Shown here: piece by piece, positions 1 through 11,707 of the stretch
Numbering within the stretch: the stretch's first letter is position 1
Layout: each line of letters opens with the position of its first letter
NCBI GenBank assembly: GCA_003344405.1
Contig: NOWV01000004.1
Coordinates: 1,178,001 to 1,242,000, forward strand
Source of the DNA: Trichoplax sp. H2
Taxonomy: Eukaryota; Placozoa; Uniplacotomia; Trichoplacea
Reading direction: 5' to 3'
DNA: 64,000 bases
The notes under the pieces: model-generated
Database searches by the model: none
What the model saw: the letters and a program-made list of their open reading frames with translations, nothing else
What the model was told of the DNA's origin: nothing
Made by a program: the position numbers and the translations under genes

Positions 1-481
1 GAGTATTAAGTCAATTTCACAATATTAAAGTGAATATAGTGACTTAATAAAACGTCTCCATTCTTCGATAACCATTTAGTTAGTGATAATATTGCATGAG
101 AGCAAGAAAACAAATTTGCAACTAAGTATATGTGCATACGTACTTATCTATTAAGTTTCTAAATGAGAAAGCTTTTATTAATTTTGTGACTGTAGCGAGT
201 ACCTAGGTTATCATATCCTTTGCAATATGATGATACAAACTTAAAACATTTTAACAATGGTTTAATCTTGTCGTAAATATCTTTAGATTCCAGAAAAACT
301 ATAATATTAGATGTAATGCTAAGCATGTATATCAACAGATAAGAATATCTTCCTTTTCCACTAAAACTTTCATACAGTATTACTCCAATTTAGTATTTGG
401 AACAAAAATAGGTTGTCAAGGTACATATTTAAGCTAAATGTAAGTATAATAGAATATCATTTAATATTGTAAACTATAAAA
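1..481. other. 3' flank of the SLC38 gene
   Basis: AT-rich sequence after the transporter stop codon. No coding segment, repeat block or RNA gene seen. Confidence 0.6.
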
Positions 482-3410
482 TTATGAACTGAAGTCATAA
501 ATCGCCTTGGTTGTAGCCATTCCAAATAAAAATATCCCTAATATGGCTAGAAACGAGCCATAGCAAATACATGCAACATGATATTTTCTATTAAAGTTAT
601 AACGTAGCCCAATTAAGCAGAAACCTAAAATTAATAAGCAATAATGACATTAGTGTTAGCTAAACAAAACTGTATTCTAAAATAACCAAAGCATCCATAT
701 TGCGAGTCGACTATAAATTTTTATTATTCTACTTTTAGCATGCGTATTGTTAGATTTTGCTACCTGGAAAAACAAATATAAAGAGTGCTGCAAAGCCTCC
801 AGCTAAAGCGATAATATCTCCAACGTTTGGTACGAATAACGATAAACTAAGTGTGACCACAAACCAACTTAATGTCTGTATAATAAGACGGGATTTCTTG
901 TGAATTTTGGCACTTTCATCATTCAAGTTTCTAAAATTAAGCCATAATTCTTCGACTACCTGTCTATAGAGATCAGTTTAAAATATTACTCTTGCAATAT
1001 TGAAGATATAAGTGAAAACACGAACACGCTAATTATGAATTATTATATTATGATAACTACAGTACATTTTATCTATCTTCACCTTGCACAGAAATGTAGC
1101 ACAGGATATGAAGTTACCATATTGATTGAGATCATGATTCGTGAAATAGTGACCAGAATATTACTTGAACCATAATTTAAAAGAATGTCACTGTTGACGG
1201 AATTTCCGAAAGACATGTAGCCAAAAGATCCAGTGATGCTATATACAACAATACAAACTAGCATTGCTATGATAATAACTAAATTAAATCGCTTAATAGA
1301 GCGATCTCTTAATTTCTCATAGGATGGAATGGAGGAAATATGACACTAGAAAAGGGCAGAAATGATTAAAATTTATAAATAAATCCTTACAATAATTCGT
1401 CATTAGTGATTTATAAAACATGGTACTACATGTACGGAACGTGTATGATAAGGTACAGGATAATAATGAAGTAACTGATATATTATTGGCCTAGATCGTA
1501 TATCAGTACGTCAATTTACGTGAAATCCGAAGCAAATTGTTGAGAAAGCACTAGCAATTTGAGACCAATTCGAAATGCGGCTACAAAATAAATAAATTAG
1601 TTTAGTTATTTTATTACTTGACAAAAGAGTATTTTTCGATCAATAATTGAGCAAATTTTTCATCTTTTGGAGTATACGAAAGTATTTAAAGTCAGTCAAT
1701 GACATCAACTGAATTTATTTCTATGCTTTAAAGTTCATTCCAAGTAACAACATCGCAGCGAATAACGATTATTGCAGCAATACCTGTAATTCATGTATAT
1801 TAACTATGTTATAATCAATTATGGTACGTACGTTTAACTATGGTATTTAATGATATATCGTAACATTTGTTTAGATTGAATGTATATAAGATGTACACTA
1901 ATTATACACAATGTACAGCTTCAGTATTGGTTAGGGGTTAGAATAAATTAGTCACTTTTCTATTGCTTTAACTCGCTTAATGAAATTACGAGTGACCAAA
2001 TTTCTTGCGTGAATAATAACAGATACCTCTGATATATTGGCCTTTTATGATAATCGTTAATAAAGAATTCAATCATGACGACTATTGCAACGTTTATAAC
2101 CGCTACGGTCCCTAAAATACTATTGGCGAAAAGATAAATAGATTTCATTTAGTTCTACTAATTACTAGCATAGTAAAATAACCAACGCGATTATTGAATA
2201 AACGAGAAGGAATTGTTAATTTAGCAATAAATGCTCTAGATACAGTACATTAAAGGATACCGTAATATTTAACCTACACCGCTAGTGTCGCACATCATTG
2301 CAAAAAGTTAATCGATGTTTTCTTAATCAAAAGAATTAAAAAGATTTATATTAATTGGCATACCTGCTGTATCGAAGACTTCCAATATTCTTAAGCAATG
2401 ATAAAGGCAAGATAAATAAAGTCGATATAATGCTCATAACAAATTTGCGATTAGTATACCATTGATGCTGTTGTCCAGTAATACCTATTATTACTGTAAA
2501 TATATAAATTATAGAATACTCTTTATGGCTACTTGCTTAGAGTATATATAGGAAATTTTAATTAGCAACTATAGCTATAACTATTTGCTTATAAGAAGTT
2601 GAATAATTGATTTTAAAAAATTATAGAATAATATGCAAAATAGTATCATAGAACTTACTCTCATCGGATTGATCTCCAATGATAACTAGATACGTAATGC
2701 AGGTGCTTAAAGAGAATAAAATCAGTAGTACTTCAGAGATAATTTTTACTTTCGTGCCCAAAATAGAGCTGACTGCACTTTGGTATGAGTAAGACGCCTT
2801 TTTTTTATCTACACAATATGCCAATATTAGATGTGTGCTGCTAATAAAAGGGATAAGGACCTATAGTTGCATAAATAATGTCCGTAAATAAGATCGGAAC
2901 TGTCAACAACTAAACGTCCTGATTTCGAATGTAATATCTAAATTGGTTTCTTAAATGTTAACGCACCTACAGTTAGATTCTATTTATCGCAATTTATATC
3001 GTCACATCTCTCGTAAAAATAGATTAAATGATAATTACCAATTGTATTAAGATTCCACCAATAATGCCACCAACTGAGCCAAAAGTTGAAGGGAAGTTTA
3101 ATAAACCAGCACCCAAGCATATATTCACAATTATGGATACGGCTCCAATTATTGTTATGTCGTCACTAGATGTGCAACAGTAATTACCTATCCCATTGGT
3201 ATGTTGCTTATCCTCGTCGTTTTCTGTTTCAGTAAGTAATCTTTTGTGTTCTTGCTTTGATTTTAATATTGTAGTATTGGACGCTTCCTCTACGCTATTC
3301 AAGTGATTCTGTTGTCCATTATCCTTAGCAGTATCGCAAGGTAGATGCGATATTTGTAATCGCATTTCTATATTGCAGTTGGTATTAACGTTTGTGTTCG
3401 ATCTATGCAT
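482..3410 (-). CDS. SLC38A7-like: SLC38-type sodium-coupled neutral amino-acid transporter (closest to SLC38A7/A8)
   Basis: Eight exons in reading order: 3410-3039, 2860-2659, 2493-2364, 2119-2027, 1580-1520, 1345-1083, 963-764, 624-482. All joins keep phase and give about 487 residues (human SLC38A7 is about 460). A polar N-terminal tail of about 85 residues precedes TM1, which carries GAGLLNFP at residues 100-107. Family blocks follow in order: LILAYC, IIGDQSDE, WYTNRKF, STICFGFH, TSYPVLHFC and FIFVFPGFC, ending in a last membrane segment. The family moves neutral amino acids across the plasma or lysosomal membrane with sodium. The first ATG of the open frame is used; the frame continues upstream to a stop without another ATG, so a 5' exon is not excluded. 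It is divergent from NPEPL1 across a 2.4-kb repeat-bearing gap. Family is certain; the exact paralogue is inferred. Confidence 0.9.
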
Positions 3411-5210
3411 GTTTTTGTCAGCCACTGTTGCAATGACTTAGTTCAATAAAAGCGCCTTAAGTCTGAAGGTTTGAGTTTTAAATTAAAAAATGGGTACAGC
3501 TTGATGCACAGTCTTTTTAGTATTTTTGCTACTGCAATTAAGGAAACAATTGCATTATTATAAAAAAAATTGCCTCACGGTCGTATTCGGGACAATGTTT
3601 ATACTACCAGAAATAAATTACTTAAATTGTCAATGTCAAAAGTATAAGAAACTTCGCTTAGGTAGGGAAACGAATCTTAATAGACTTTAAAATCACTACT
3701 ACAGTACGCATATATAGTAATAGGCGTTAAGTTGATTAGAGAAAAGTTCACATTATTATAATAAGCAATTGCAAGGATTGCAAATTTATTGATTACAATG
3801 TATCATGGTACAATAGCTATGATAGATTATAAATAATCAGAGGAAACGCAGAATTAATATTAATCTTAAGAATTATTATGCGTATTAAATACTTATACAA
3901 TTATGCATAGAAGTGCCGTTTGTTAATTAATTATATTTAATTATCTATGATAATTTTCTATTTTCTATTAGATTATATTCATATCATGCAATGTTGATGT
4001 AATATTATAAAGATAAATATTTGCATAGTAGTATAACTTTAAATTATTATGATATGGTAATGCTTTAGCCAGAATCATATTCCATGAAATATTATCAAGG
4101 AAGTACATCCAATTTAATATTACAGTTTTCATTTCCATCGTAGGTCTTATCTTTCGCTGTAATTGCTTAATTGGGTATACTCAAGTTGTATCCCACTTCT
4201 TGATATAAACAACGTATAATAAGTTTTCAGATTATGATATCGAAGACGTCTTTAGCTTTTATTAATTATAATTAATTATCGTATCGTATCTAGAAATGCT
4301 TCATTTATATACTGCCGACGCATTTTCGTAGTGCAATAACGCAATAATCTACATCATTTGTATGTTAGTACTATAATCTTACCGCTTTAAAGTAAATTAG
4401 CTCTATACCCCATCTCCTTGTCGGTGGCCAGATCGTGACACATGATATTATTTTACAATCCGATTATCAACAATGCAATAACATTCATACTTTACTGTAA
4501 TACTGAGTTAAACGTAACATTATACTACAAATGACCATATTTCTATATTCTATATTACAATATGACAAATGTTTGCGATATATTACGACATGCCACATAA
4601 TCTATTAACTTAATATGTGTAGTTTCTTTTATACACGATAAAACCTGCCGCTAGTGCGTTAAGATATTTGCAGTACCTTACTAGTTAAGATAGTCAAACC
4701 TGGAATAATATCCAATTGTCCATTTTTGCAATCATAGTTAAGTACCCAGTCAACAGTGATCGATTTAGCCTATAATTAATAGAATTGCCATTCGATCAAC
4801 TATATTCGAACTTACAGTTTAGTGTAACACATTGATGCTTTTAATAACACTAGCGTAATTGACTAAATGATATCAAAATTTGGTATCCTGTAAAATTCTC
4901 TACATATTGAATGGTGAGGGTTGTTATTTCTCTGGCTAGTAGAAGCTCCGAACAATGACACCGTAACACACTCATCCTAAAGGTGATTAAGAACTGCTTT
5001 ATTAAGCTAGCTTAGCCTATTTATATTTTACACTTGCATATGCATAACCCTTAGCATTTCTTATTACGCTACTCATCGCGATACCTGGCTGGTGTACCGT
5101 CTATAATTTGATAATCTACTGTGTACGCTATGCGTCAGCATTTAGTGTATTTGCAGAGCTGATGAAAAATGCTCATGCGTTGCTCACTACTACGCTACTT
5201 TTTCACGTAG
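3411..5210. other. Intergenic, divergent promoter side of SLC38
   Basis: AT-rich, no supported coding segment. It should hold the SLC38 promoter and 5' untranslated region, but no clear element was recognised. Confidence 0.5.
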
Positions 5211-5337
5211 TGTACTGTACACTGAGTGTTGTACTGTACAGAGCACAGTACACTAAAACAACCAGCACTTACTGGTTACAGTCGTCTGTACACTGTACAC
5301 TTGTACAGTTCAGTACGGCACAGTATAATCTCCTTTA

Positions 5338-5376
5338 AAATAAAATAAAATAAATAAAATAAAATAAAATAAAAAT
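5338..5376. repeat. (TAAAA)n microsatellite
   Basis: Roughly eight copies of the pentamer TAAAA, one interrupted by a TAAA unit. Confidence 0.9.
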
Positions 5377-5391
5377 TTAAAATCTTTTACT

Positions 5392-5437
5392 GAGCCTAGA
5401 CAGACAAAAAGATATCACCGAGTCCCTGTCTAGGCTC
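5392..5437. repeat. Perfect 12-bp hairpin inside repeat block A
   Basis: GAGCCTAGACAG at 5392-5403 is exactly repeated in inverse at 5426-5437, with a 22-nt loop. Confidence 0.9.
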
Positions 5438-5785
5438 CATGGCCAATACTGTACAGTGTACAGTACAACACAATACAGTATACAGTATAGTACTGTAATA
5501 CAGTAATGTACAGTACTGTACTGTACAGTACTATACAGTACTGTACAGTACATTACGCTGATTAACTACAGTACTGTACTGTAAGTAATCGGGGTTATTA
5601 TGGCTGGGCCTACCGTACTGTACAGTTCTCGTACAGTAAGGTATGTAAGAGACTTGTATCCATAGAGTTAAGAAAAAAACTCTATGCTTGTATCAGTAAA
5701 TCCCAGATTTTCAGGACGCTTCCTGGTGGAATATCTGCGTATAATCTAATAAGTGTGTAAGCGTTCCTTGAAACGAAAGCTGGAG

Positions 5786-8700
5786 ATGGCGTTAAAACAT
5801 GATGGTGGAGTCCGACTCGTCTATAGTAATGGGCAACATTCGCGCGATCCTCATGATAATCCATGCTTGATTATTGGTCAATACAATTACTTAAAAGCAT
5901 TAAAGTATGAGGATGTTGCTAAGAAATTTGGCGATCGAGTGGATCAAAAAGTAAGTACAGTATAGATAGTAATATTCGACATTGACAAATATTCAATCCC
6001 GTGCTATTAATACCTACCGTACAGTACAGACTCTGTAGTTGAATATTAACTGTGAATTGAATAGGGTGTTATCTATGATTATTCTGGATTAATTATCTTA
6101 ATCGTAGTGCAACGCGCAACATTATTATCATGATTCATTACCATAGCATCATTTCGGGATTTTTACATTCGAATTGGGGAAGCCTTTGTAAAATCTGAAA
6201 TTTTAAAGTACAGTATATACCCGTATTCTAAAATAAATGAAGGGATAAATAGATGCATGCTAGAGAATTGGATCAAATCCAATGGACAGACCAACGATTC
6301 TAAATTTGTATATGATACAGTACATAAAAATCGTTGGTCCGTCTATTGGACTTGATCCGTAATATTTGCGGATGGCATATTTTTATTTATTTACTTTGAG
6401 CGAACTTTGAATATACTGTATAGACTTGCTTGAATTTGCAAATGCAGTACAGTACTGTAACTCGCACTGTATGTATATAGTATTATATCATCAGTTAATT
6501 CAATTTTATTACTGTGAATTTCTTCTTTTTATAAAGTATGGTATATACTGTATATAGAGAGATTGTGCAATAGGTAGGTAGATGTTGTACCGTTTAAAAA
6601 AGTAAAAAGAATGTAATGAGCACTTATTGAGCAGTTGGTGCACCCAAATCTATTCTTAAAGACGGAGATATGCGCAATTGAAATTGAATATATAACTTAG
6701 GGTCACTTAAAAGCCGGCCAATGGCTTCTGGCCTAGATGTCCTAGGTAAAACCAACCAAAAGTGTAGACTGTACTGCAATTTTTACGTTTGCCTCTAGGC
6801 TTATTCAAGTGTAGTCGAAAATGTAGATAAATAAGCACCTCGCAGATCTTGGTATCTGTTACCATGGACAACTAAGTATGTACTACAATTTTGCTTTTGT
6901 CTCTAGGCTTATTAAACGTAGTCGAATATTTGCGCAGATAGATAAGTACCTTGAAGATCTTATATCATTTACCCATCTTAGTGCCTGTTACGTTATTGAA
7001 ACCCTCCTACTTTAGTACTGTGCTGAGACGTGATCTAAAATGACAAAGTGGCACCGTCCATCCGATATGATCCCTGTATAACTCACAACTTATTGTTCTG
7101 TAGGAGTTCTATTTTAAAAACATTCAAAATTAAAACTAGCGATCCTAAGCCAGATAACCTTTGCTTGGAAAAGCTATATTGTTACTAGTATGTAATAAGG
7201 ACAGTTAAATAACAGTACTTGTGCAATGTACAGTACAGTACGCATACGCCATGCGAGAACTGGTCTATGTATTGAGACTCTGTAAGCAGTATTATGAAAA
7301 AGTCATATAATAAATCGGCTTTTCGAATGTACGTATGTGGAAACTGAAGTTGAAATCGACGTAAGCCTATGGTATTATTTTCTTCTGACCAAATTTTCTA
7401 CGGTTATACCAGACGAAAACTAAGAATTTTTGTAAGGGTTACGGCTATTTAAAAAAACAATTTTATATCCTTGGAAAGTAATTCAGTTAAAAGTAGTTTC
7501 AATTCCATCAACCTGCATATGGCGTTATTGTTCATGAGTGATAGCAAACTTGTCATACTGCTTAAGAAATACTTAATAGTAAATTATAGGTGATTCCCAT
7601 CTATAGTAAATCATGACAGTATTGGATTTTAATTAGAGATAGTTATTATTCGTGTTTAGCAACTGCATCAAATGAATAGTTTTTTTACTCTATTGGTACT
7701 TTATAATAATAACGCTCATAAATTTTAACAATTAATACTTGATATCAGACATTTTATGAAGGCATTGAACTATGTACCCGCTGTTCAACGGTGAATCTGT
7801 GGCTTAATTACGTAAAAATGGCTGTACTTCCCCCAGCAGGTAGCAGGCATAATTCGCCATGCAGCCCTCACTTTCTACCAACTTTAATCCATCGGGGCTT
7901 ACTACATTCCGAAAATGAAGATATCGTCGTAAGTTATGCAACCACTTCGAATTGATAGTACAGTATCTACGCGTACATAGTCTTTTAAAATAGAGCATGG
8001 TACGAACTTAGCTCATAACTGAATTGGCTTAATTATTATAACGATACTTGCACACTTCGTTATTGTTTTTTTAACTTGATCCTTCTAAATTACCTTTCTT
8101 ATCTGTCCAGATTATCTGTCGTAAAGCTGACGCTTTCGCACTAGCCTGTGCAGTTGCTCGATGTTATCCTACTTTCAATCGCAAATATCGAGGCTCTGTT
8201 ATCGATAGAACTGTTACTGTCGAATTCTGCATCACAGACGATCGTACGGCAGTCTTAACTTCTGAAGACATAGCAGTTATGGATGCCGCTGCTTGTGGAA
8301 TAAGAACCGCCTGTTATATCGTTGATGCTCCTTGTAACATGATGCAAACTACTCACTTTGTTGAGGTTTTAACAACTATATGACCAGTATGTCATTGTTC
8401 TTATAATTTTTAAATATTTATCTTGTCATTTATGTAATTTAGGAAGCGAAACGAATTGCAAAATTACTAAAAGTTAAATCGTTAATTATCGAGGGAGAAG
8501 ACCTAAAGGCTGGAGGTTTTGGAGGTACGATGGAACTACTATAGTGTGTTAATTATAGACTGCATCTACTTGTCCTAACTTGTAAACGTTTAAATTAATG
8601 ATACTATTTTATTGTAATATCTGGAATATTGACTTCAATGTACTGTATACTATCATAGGAATCTATGGCGTTGGTCAGGCTGCAAGTGCGCCCCCTGCTT

Positions 8701-10226
8701 TAGTCGTACTCAGTCACACTCCGCGTAATGCGACAAAAACATTCGCCTGGGTAGGCAAAGGGATAGTCTATGACACTGGAGGCCTTTGTATCAAGACAAA
8801 GGTAATTTAAATTTAACAGAATTATACGTCAGCTAGTACCGTAACCGAATACAGTATACATTATATACGTGCAATGCCTTAAGTCTGTACACAACGATAT
8901 CAATAGACGGGTATGCCTGGGATGAAGAGGGACTGTGGCGGAGCAGCTGCCATTCTAGGCGCATTTTATGCTGCCGTAAGCCAAGGATTCTCACAGAATT
9001 TACATGCAATCTTGTGCTTAGCAGAAAATGCTGTGGGCCCCAAAGCCACACGCCCAGATGATATTCATACCATGTATTCTGGATAGTAAGTTTATTAATT
9101 AATAAAATATATCGTTTGGTCACAATATCTACACAATCGCTCGTCATTAAACGCCCACCTTATTAATTTTTCGATACCTACCTGCTAATGACAACTATAT
9201 AATGATTCATTCAATTTACAGTACTGTGGAGATTAATAACACTGATGCTGAGGGACGATTAGTGTTATCCGATGGGGTGAGATCAGTAGCTTTAACTTGT
9301 CTATTAGATATATTTATGATCATTTGATATTTTAGTATCAATTATTTGTTTCGTAAAAGGTCCATTATGCACTTAAGAATCTCAAGGCGGACGTTATTTT
9401 AGATATGGCTACCCTAACAGGAGCACAAGTACCTATTCTGACGCATTATAATTTCGCATCCATTTGATTACACAGCTTACGTATTATCATTACATTTATA
9501 GGCTATTGCTACAGGACTCTATCATGCAGCTGTCTTGACTAATCAAGAATCTTGGGAGACTGCTGCTACTGCGGCTGGTAGATCTAGCGGAGATTTAGTG
9601 GTGAGTTTCCTTAGTGACACATTTTAAGAGAAGCTAAGATCTTACGTCTATGTTTTGTGGAATTAACAGTTAACGTACTCGTATATTTATATTCAGTTAC
9701 TTTCTTTGCGTATCAAATGTTAATCATATTAATATCCTACATCGCAGCATCCAGTTCCTTATGCACCAGAACTTCATTTCCCCGAGTTTAGCAGCTCTGT
9801 AGCGGATATGCTTAATTCCGTCTTGGTATAGTATTTTGTTCAATTCACAAATGTTTTGGTTATTCCGTTTACTGATATTGAAATTTGAGTTTAAGTTGTT
9901 AATTTATTTACTATATTGTAGAATCGCGGAAATGCTCAAGTTTCTTGTGCCGGCTTATTCATTGGAAAGCATATTGGCTGGGATTATAAAGGAGCTTGGA
10001 TACATGTTGATATGGCCGCACCTGCTCATAGTGTAGGAATACTCGCCTATATTTTATTGATTTTCCATTAGCATTTAAACGTTATCTACTGCTAATTGAA
10101 GATGCTATTATTGTGATTATGTAGGGTGAACGTGCAACTGGTTATGGAGTAGCTTTATTATTGGTACTCTTTGGTTTTGCCAGTCATAACCCACTGCTGC
10201 AGTCATTATCAAAACAGATGCAGTAA
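5786..10226 (+). CDS. NPEPL1: Probable cytosol aminopeptidase NPEPL1 (M17 leucyl aminopeptidase family)
   Basis: Twelve exons: 5786-5950, 7749-7928, 8111-8365, 8443-8524, 8659-8801, 8907-9085, 9222-9276, 9360-9428, 9502-9600, 9748-9825, 9922-10032, 10125-10226. They join in phase to 505 residues (human about 523). The product should be a metal-dependent exopeptidase of the cytosol. The M17 pattern is complete: ligands K261 and D266 in KGIVYDTGG, D284 in MKRDCGGAA, D343 and E345 in NTDAEGR, with the usual catalytic lysine (K273) and arginine (R347). The N-terminal NPEPL1 signature is present (IIGQYNYL, later SRHNSP). The ATG at 5786 is chosen because the frame upstream has only GTG. Intron 1 (5951-7748) is unusually long and holds a fold-back element and a diverged direct repeat. 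Start lies 148 bp from a TACTG repeat block. A possible poly(A) signal is at 10407. Confidence 0.95.
6270..6358. repeat. Fold-back element in NPEPL1 intron 1
   Basis: Arms 6270-6298 and 6330-6358 are inverted copies, 26 of 29 positions matching, around a 31-nt loop. All three mismatches are transitions. Arm motif includes GACCAACGAT. Confidence 0.9.
6773..6973. repeat. Diverged direct repeat in NPEPL1 intron 1
   Basis: Segments 6773-6864 and 6882-6973 align along about 92 bp, sharing CTCTAGGCTTATT, CGTAGTCGAA-like and GAAGATCTT-like blocks in the same order. Confidence 0.75.
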
Positions 10227-11707
10227 TTACCAATAACTTATATATTAAAGTTTTGCGATCTATCAAAATGTCCGCTAAACTATGTAGTGCATCACATTTT
10301 AGATCATTAGATTTACTTTGATTTATCCATTGGATTATAATTTGTGACCTTATTATTATTCAACTAAGATTTGGTTACTACATTCAATTATTTTGTGGCC
10401 TATGATAATAAATGTATGAATCTAAGTCTAAGTTATGATTGTACTCGTTTTAGTTGCTAGGAGGGCAATGTCTTCTAAATGTTCGAATAACAAATTTTGT
10501 TGTATTGCCATACATATGATATGATATTGCTACTGTAATTAGACTACTTTAGATCAATTAATTATTATTTTAGTCTTGGTGGTTTAATTTTGTAATATTT
10601 TTTGGCATTATGCCTTGTAATTTTTATAAAGTTTTCAATCCCTATTTTTGTGTTATGATGTAGCTAAGGCGTCTGCTATTGTAATGATTAATCACACTCA
10701 CTATAGAATTCGAATTAACTATTTTACTTCAAGTATTTAACATCATGATATTGTAGCATTGCATCCTGTGTACCAAACTAAAGCTGGCCTATTGATATAC
10801 TTGTGCCTGGATACTGCGTGTTTAGTTAAAATGATACGATCGTTGCCTACCGAATTACTCGTCTTTTTATATTTTCGTTATGGAGTCTTAGTTCTACCTT
10901 TTTTTATGGTTAAGTGTTTTACGAATAAATAGGATAAATGCTATGAACTTTAGCCTAATTAATTTCAACATAATATAGTAACTGAGACGACGTTGTTGAA
11001 AACTTAAAAAATACTCTGATTATTCAGATTCCCACCAACTTCTTAGATAACGACTGCATACGCTTAGAACTAATAAATATTAACATTATAGGTCGCTTGT
11101 GCAATTATCCAAATAGTTAAACCTCTGTTAATGACATATACAATGCCGATAAGTAATTTTAGTTTTGGAGCCTCAGCTTTATTAATAAAACTAATGTAAA
11201 TCAGTCAAAACCAGAATTGAAAGTAGATGTACATTATCTAAAATGTTCGTAAGGTTGCAGTAACACATATCTGCTAATGGAACCAAATTTTTGCTTAAAT
11301 ACTTTCCTATTCTATTAAAAGCTGAGTCGGAATCGTTGTATCCAATCAGTAATATAGTTATTCTTCAAAGTCAAAGAGTATTATTTCGAATATACATAAG
11401 CTTACATTGGTTATTAATAAATTTAGACTGCAGCCAAAATAAAATTTTCACTGCGATTAATGAGCATTTTCTTCCGGAATCTATATGAAGCTTACACATT
11501 CTACGGACAGATATACTCATAGACATACTCGCATTGCCTGTTGGCGTCACCAAACTTTAGCCATCAATTAAATTGTTGAAACTGACCTACATACGTCCAT
11601 TCACGGGTTTAAGTAATAAGGGGAAATAACATGAGGGTTAAATTACAATTGTCAACATGAACATTTATGTAACATAAATTACTGAAATAACAAACAAGCA
11701 TAAACTT
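10227..11707. other. Convergent intergenic gap NPEPL1/RPRD1
   Basis: AT-rich, with the NPEPL1 poly(A) candidate. Open frames here look random. No TACTG block. Confidence 0.6.
10407..10412 (+). other. Candidate polyadenylation signal for NPEPL1
   Basis: AATAAA lies about 180 bp after the NPEPL1 stop codon, on the coding strand. Position only; the sequence is AT-rich, so chance is possible. Confidence 0.4.

Larger units (their letters stand above)
5211..5638. repeat. TACTG inverted-pentamer repeat block A
   Basis: Two clusters (5211-5325 and 5447-5638) of the unit TACTG and its complement CAGTA, joined head to head so that palindromes such as TACTGTACAGTA recur. Between them lie a (TAAAA)n run and a 12-bp hairpin. 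The block sits 148 bp before the NPEPL1 start, in the gap between the divergent SLC38 and NPEPL1 genes. Confidence 0.9.

Noticed and set aside
3411-3425. Extending the SLC38 start to 3425
   Set aside because: That codon is GTG; the first ATG in frame is at 3410.
5108-5338. 76-codon plus-strand open frame
   Set aside because: It runs through TACTG repeat sequence; the peptide is repeat translation with no domain.
11291-11553. Short open frames on both strands after NPEPL1
   Set aside because: Random AT-rich frames in a convergent gap; no domain or splice context.
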